DNA of 64,000 nt from Dickeya undicola (GTDB taxonomy: Bacteria > Pseudomonadota > Gammaproteobacteria > Enterobacterales > Enterobacteriaceae), in contig NZ_JSYG01000004.1 of NCBI RefSeq assembly GCF_000784735.1, forward strand, positions 1-64,000, written 5' to 3'. Under the pieces are notes generated by a model. That model did no database searches and was not told the origin of the DNA. It worked only from the letters and a program-made list of their open reading frames with translations. Each line of letters opens with the position of its first letter. Within the stretch, counting starts at the first letter, position 1. Shown in pieces: positions 60,676 to 64,000 of the stretch. The position numbers were made by a program, and so were the translations under genes.

Positions 60676-60737
60676 CTGCAACTCGAATTATTTAGGGGGC
60701 ATCCCCGTCATTCTACAAGTTGCAGGTGCGTTGGCTT
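60676..60737. repeat. Inside-out pair of ERIC ends
   Basis: A right ERIC end (CTGCAACTCGAATTATTTAG) is followed directly by a left end (CCCGTCATTCTACAAGTTGC). CTGCAACT and AGTTGCAG can pair. It lies between ydiV and selO. Confidence 0.6.
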
Positions 60738-60784
60738 ACAAACAGAACGGCGGGTGCCAGCCACAGCTGGACGCCCCGCATGAC

Positions 60785-61519
60785 TCAACCGTAACAGGCG
60801 ACCGGCATCAGCGCATGATCCAGTGCTTCCGGCGGCAAGCTCGGCCATAATTGCCCCTGGACAGCATTGATATCAAGCCCACCTATTTTTTCAAAACTGG
60901 CTATATTATCAATCCCTTTCGCCACCACTTTCAGTGAGGGGCAATGTTTTCTCATCACCTGCAACATGGGATTAATAATAGATACAGATGCAGGTCGGGT
61001 TAATAATTTATTGATGAACATAGCATCCATTTTTACACTGGCAACCAGACCATCATAGAATGGCTTCATAGTCATTTTTCCGGAACCGAAATTATCCAGC
61101 CACAAATGGAAAGACTGACTTAATTTAGTCAGCTGAGAATTATCCCGCCCACGACATATATCAGGAAAACCCTCATTAATTTCAAGTTGCAAAAAAGGTA
61201 ATGCACGAAATTCCTGTCCCAGCGCTTCATCGCTAATCAGAAAATTTATTAATGTATGATCGATCTTTAGTAGTACCGTCACCCGGTGATTGATAAACCA
61301 GGCTGACTTCTCTTTCAGGATTGCCAGTTGCTCTCTGAGCAAGGTTCGCTTCTGCCGGTGGTTGAGTATGCCCAGTAAGATTTCCTGCGGCATGGACAGG
61401 TTCCCTACCGTGCTTTGAAAGCGCCCGATCATCTCTACTGCCAGCAACCGTGAATCCAGATGATAAATCGGAGAGAAAAGATACTGACTGATATAGTCAA
61501 CTTCAAGCTGGATACGCAT
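60785..61519 (-). CDS. ydiV: Degenerate EAL-domain protein, YdiV type
   Basis: Cytoplasmic protein of 244 aa resembling E. coli YdiV (237 aa), an anti-FlhDC factor that binds FlhD and lowers flagellar gene expression. The EAL signature is changed to AVEMIGRF, the DDFGxG motif to LDNFGSG, and the QGYLF-type end to VQGQLWPSLP, so c-di-GMP hydrolysis is unlikely. The INEGFP, LSQSFHLWLDNFGSGKMTMKPFYDGL and GQLWPSLP segments align well with YdiV, and its position between selO and nlpC matches. The ribosome site is weak. Confidence 0.88.
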   Translation of the reverse strand: MRIQLEVDYISQYLFSPIYHLDSRLLAVEMIGRFQSTVGNLSMPQEILLGILNHRQKRTLLREQLAILKEKSAWFINHRVTVLLKIDHTLINFLISDEALGQEFRALPFLQLEINEGFPDICRGRDNSQLTKLSQSFHLWLDNFGSGKMTMKPFYDGLVASVKMDAMFINKLLTRPASVSIINPMLQVMRKHCPSLKVVAKGIDNIASFEKIGGLDINAVQGQLWPSLPPEALDHALMPVACYG

Positions 61520-62066
61520 AGTGTTATAGCCAGATTAAAAAGGTTAAACCCGCTGTAACGGGCAGCCAGACAATTCATGCCTGACCTGATCCTATTCGCT
61601 GCTACCACTCCAGAAACATTAAAGATTATTATCAATAATATTCAAGCGAGGAATATAACATCAAGCCAATTCAACAACTATTATTGTTGACTCAACAACC
61701 TGCACTTAAATATCCGTAAGAATATATGATAAATAACCCCAATCCTTTTCTTCACGCGAACACCCATTTGGTTACTACCGGAACCGACACTAATCTATAA
61801 TTCGGTGGTATCGAAAAACAATCCGTTTTTCATTTTTCAGACAAAGCCCTAATAGCCATGTCAAATTATTAACGAATGCTTTCCGATAACCAGACAATCA
61901 ATGCGTTTATTTCGTGATGCTGTTGAGGAAAATCCGCCACCAAAACGTTCCATGATGAAAGCCACGATCGGCACTTTCCCGATAGGCGGAACCGGAAATC
62001 AGCAAACGTAATGCAGGCACGGTGAAACCCCGAATAGCAGCAGACCGCCATCAGGCGGCTGGAAAC
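61520..62066. other. Intergenic region between nlpC and ydiV
   Basis: 547 bases, AT-rich next to ydiV. It has the palindrome at 61671-61690 and, near nlpC, a short GC hairpin (CCGCCATCAGGCGG, 62046-62059). I see no convincing gene on either strand. Confidence 0.45.
61671..61690. promoter_or_regulatory. Palindromic operator-like site upstream of ydiV
   Basis: TCAACAA-CTATTA-TTGTTGA is a perfect 7-bp inverted repeat, followed at once by another TCAACAAC (61692-61699). It lies about 150 bases ahead of the ydiV start. The regulator is unknown. Confidence 0.4.
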
Positions 62067-62531
62067 TCAGATACGGCGAGCCTGCCAGTAGGCCCGTTTC
62101 CAGTAAACGTTGTTCAGCGACGACCGCATAACGCCACGGCTGGTGGAGGCATGAATAAACTGATCATTATTGTCGTAGATGCCGACATGCAGCCCATTCT
62201 CACCGCTACCGGTACGGAAAAAGACCAGGTCGCCAGGCAGCAAGGCGTCACGGTCGACGGGTGTGCCCACTTCCATCTGCGCTTCTGTGGAACGCGGCAG
62301 TGTCAACCCGAATCGATCACGAAACGTCAGGTAAACAAAGCCGGAACAATCGATACCGTTCTGATCCAGACCGCCATAGCGATACGGCGTACCACGCCAT
62401 GTTGCCAGTTGGGCGTGCAACTGCGACCGCACCTCGTCGGTATCGCCCAGACGAGTACTCTGCGGAACATGACTGCTGCATCCAGCCAGAAACAGCGCCA
62501 TCAGTATTAGCCAGAATCTCCAGAACTTCAT
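62067..62531 (-). CDS. nlpC: NlpC/P60 family lipoprotein
   Basis: Outer-envelope lipoprotein of 154 aa (same as E. coli NlpC). Lipobox LFLAGCSS with Cys18. The NlpC/P60 cysteine peptidase domain has TPYRYGGLDQNGIDCSGFVYLTF with the catalytic cysteine and NGLHVGIYDNNDQFIHAST with the catalytic histidine, ending in NVYWKRAYWQARRI. Likely cleaves murein stem peptides. Located between btuD and ydiV as in E. coli. Confidence 0.95.
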   Translation of the reverse strand: MKFWRFWLILMALFLAGCSSHVPQSTRLGDTDEVRSQLHAQLATWRGTPYRYGGLDQNGIDCSGFVYLTFRDRFGLTLPRSTEAQMEVGTPVDRDALLPGDLVFFRTGSGENGLHVGIYDNNDQFIHASTSRGVMRSSLNNVYWKRAYWQARRI

Positions 62532-62768
62532 GCATCATGCTCGCTGTTGACAGGGGGGGACGATTGTTGACGAAGAACAATTGTTGGTGAAGAGCACCCC
62601 ACAAAAATCGAATTACGTCATATTATCATTCGCGTGTGGGCATTAATCGGCCGAAAACAGAGAATTTTTCTATGATGACAACGCGTTACATCGCACATTT
62701 TGCCTTGCCGTCACACACGAATCAGCCAAAACCTCATTAGCCATGCATCGGTGTTGCCTCTGTTACCG

Positions 62769-63539
62769 TCATTCCTGCTGCGCCAGCATCCAGTGGCGGC
62801 CATCCAATGCATAGTGCGTAAACGCCACCCCAAATACCGGCGACAGTATTTCTGGCTGCATCACATCCGCAACCGCCCCTTGTGCCACCAACTCACCACA
62901 CGACATCAGCCACACCCGGTTGGCATGATGTAAAGTATGATTCAGGTCGTGACCTGACGCGATGACCGTCATCCCGGCCCGGCACAACGCTGCCAGCAAT
63001 GCATCCAGCGCCACTCGCTGGGCGATATCCAGACTGGCAGCAGGTTCGTCCAGCAACAACAACCGGGCCGAAGGATTGAGCGTCGGCCAGACTTGCAGTA
63101 GCACTGCCGCCAATCTGACCCGTTGCCATTCGCCGCCGGAAAGCCGGGTCAGCGGACGGCGCAATTTATCCGTCAGCGACAATCGCTCAGCCAACTGTTG
63201 TACTACGTTGTCCACGCTTGCAGCATCGCAACGCGGCGGCTGGTGCAACTGCAGGTACTGGAACACCGGTATCAATGCCAGCGCGCTGTGGTGTTGCGGC
63301 AGGTAGGCACGAACCCGCGCCAGGTCACGCGCTGACCAGTCGACGATCGCTTGATCCAACAACAACGTTTCGCCACCCCCCGGCTGTAATCCGGCCATTA
63401 ACGCCAGCAACGTGCTCTTACCCGCGCCATTAGGACCAATAATATGCACCAGTTCGCCCGGATGACAACGAACATCAACCGATGACAAGCGTCCAGCGAC
63501 GCTAACGCTATGCAGGGACAGCAACGCTTGGGCAGACAC
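62769..63539 (-). CDS. btuD: Vitamin B12 import ATPase BtuD
   Basis: ABC ATPase of 256 aa (E. coli 249) energising BtuCD. Walker A GPNGAGKST, signature LSGGEWQRVRLAAVLLQ, Walker B RLLLLDEPAASLD, switch HDLNHTLHHANR. The start codon is GTG at 63539, 2 bases after the btuE stop, so translation is probably coupled to btuE. btuC would lie beyond the window. Confidence 0.93.
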   Translation of the reverse strand: MSAQALLSLHSVSVAGRLSSVDVRCHPGELVHIIGPNGAGKSTLLALMAGLQPGGGETLLLDQAIVDWSARDLARVRAYLPQHHSALALIPVFQYLQLHQPPRCDAASVDNVVQQLAERLSLTDKLRRPLTRLSGGEWQRVRLAAVLLQVWPTLNPSARLLLLDEPAASLDIAQRVALDALLAALCRAGMTVIASGHDLNHTLHHANRVWLMSCGELVAQGAVADVMQPEILSPVFGVAFTHYALDGRHWMLAQQE

Positions 63540-63541
63540 GG

Positions 63542-64000
63542 TTACTGTGCCAGCGCCTGCTCAATAGCCTTGATAATCGCACCGTCATCCGGTGTCATGT
63601 CCGGCGAGAAACGCGCTATCACCTCACCACGACGATTGACCAGAAATTTTTCGAAGTTCCACAGGATATCGCCCGGATGAGCCGGTGCCTGACCTTTGCT
63701 GACGCGGCGTTCGTAAAATTCGCTGCCCTGTGGCCGCAGTGCATCAGGCTGTGCCTGAATCAGCGCCTGATACAGCGGATGACGCCCGCTTCCGTTAACA
63801 TCAATTTTGCCAAACATTGGGAACTGTACGCCGAACGTCCCGCGACAAAACGCGTTGATCTCTTCATTGCTACCCGGCTCCTGCCCGGCAAATTCGTTGG
63901 AGGGAAACCCCAGTACCGCAAACCCGCGATCACGATAGGTTTCATACAGATTCTCCAGCGCTTCATATTGCCTGGTCAGCCCGCACTGCGAAGCGACGTT
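63542..64000 (-). CDS. btuE: Glutathione/thioredoxin peroxidase BtuE (5' end outside window)
   Basis: The last 152 codons of a GPx-family peroxidase; the start lies beyond the right edge. The visible part begins NVASQCGLTRQYEALE with the peroxidatic cysteine, then GFPSNEFAGQEPGSNEEI (the region holding the conserved Gln in the family; FPSNEF replaces the usual FPCNQF), and ends DILWNFEKFLVNRRGEVIARFSPDMTP ... EQALAQ. The position between btuD and (outside) btuC is that of btuE; the protein is not needed for B12 transport in E. coli. Confidence 0.93.
   Translation of the reverse strand, partial: NVASQCGLTRQYEALENLYETYRDRGFAVLGFPSNEFAGQEPGSNEEINAFCRGTFGVQFPMFGKIDVNGSGRHPLYQALIQAQPDALRPQGSEFYERRVSKGQAPAHPGDILWNFEKFLVNRRGEVIARFSPDMTPDDGAIIKAIEQALAQ

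Noticed and set aside
61869-62051. 60-codon minus-strand frame after nlpC
   Set aside because: No ribosome site, no recognisable features; the following GC hairpin suggests untranslated sequence.

Overview
The window is a chromosomal backbone segment of an enterobacterium. It is most likely a Dickeya (the former Erwinia chrysanthemi group). Nearly every protein is recognisably close to its E. coli K-12 counterpart but clearly diverged. The window also carries an arbG-arbF-arbB beta-glucoside locus of the type known from E. chrysanthemi, ERIC repeats, and tandem OmpF-type porins. All comparisons with E. coli are from memory, not from a search. There is no phage, plasmid, insertion sequence, CRISPR array, tRNA or rRNA gene that I can see.

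Layout. (1) 1-7800: the end of an unidentified membrane protein, then a minus-strand beta-glucoside operon, arbG-arbF-arbB-porin-secreted esterase, with two RAT/terminator antitermination sites. (2) 8100-10420: pykF behind a Cra-like operator, and lpp. (3) 10560-17670: L,D-transpeptidase ldtE and the sufABCDSE iron-sulphur operon behind a Fur box. (4) 18000-28860: a small uncharacterised gene behind a second Fur-like box, a complete 127-bp ERIC element, menI-ydiJ, ydiK, the sRNA gene rprA behind an RcsB box, ppsA and its regulator ppsR (divergent), and aroH. (5) 28880-58850: a block corresponding to the E. coli 21-22 min region: rmf, pqiABC, uup, rlmKL, ycbX, zapC, pyrD, ssuEADCB, pepN, pncB, asnS, two tandem ompF-like porins, aspC, gloC, ycbK, ldtD. 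(6) 59135-64000: selO, ydiV, nlpC, btuD and the C-terminal part of btuE, which returns to the E. coli 37-38 min order.

How it fits together. pykF and ppsA catalyse opposite steps at PEP/pyruvate and both have Cra-like sites; PpsR switches PpsA, and AroH draws on PEP. The arb genes import, phosphorylate and split beta-glucosides, with a dedicated porin and a probable deacylating esterase. suf builds Fe-S clusters under iron limitation. Envelope genes (lpp, ldtE, ldtD, ycbK, nlpC, pqiABC, porins) are common here. ssuEADCB releases sulphite from alkanesulphonates.

I found no obviously new multi-gene system. The points most worth a second look are: in-frame 15-bp repeats at the N-termini of SufS and SsuB, the porin and esterase added to the arb operon, the Fur-box-associated orphan gene at 18073, the porin pair with different eyelet residues, and an ERIC-derived palindrome abutting the arbB stop codon.
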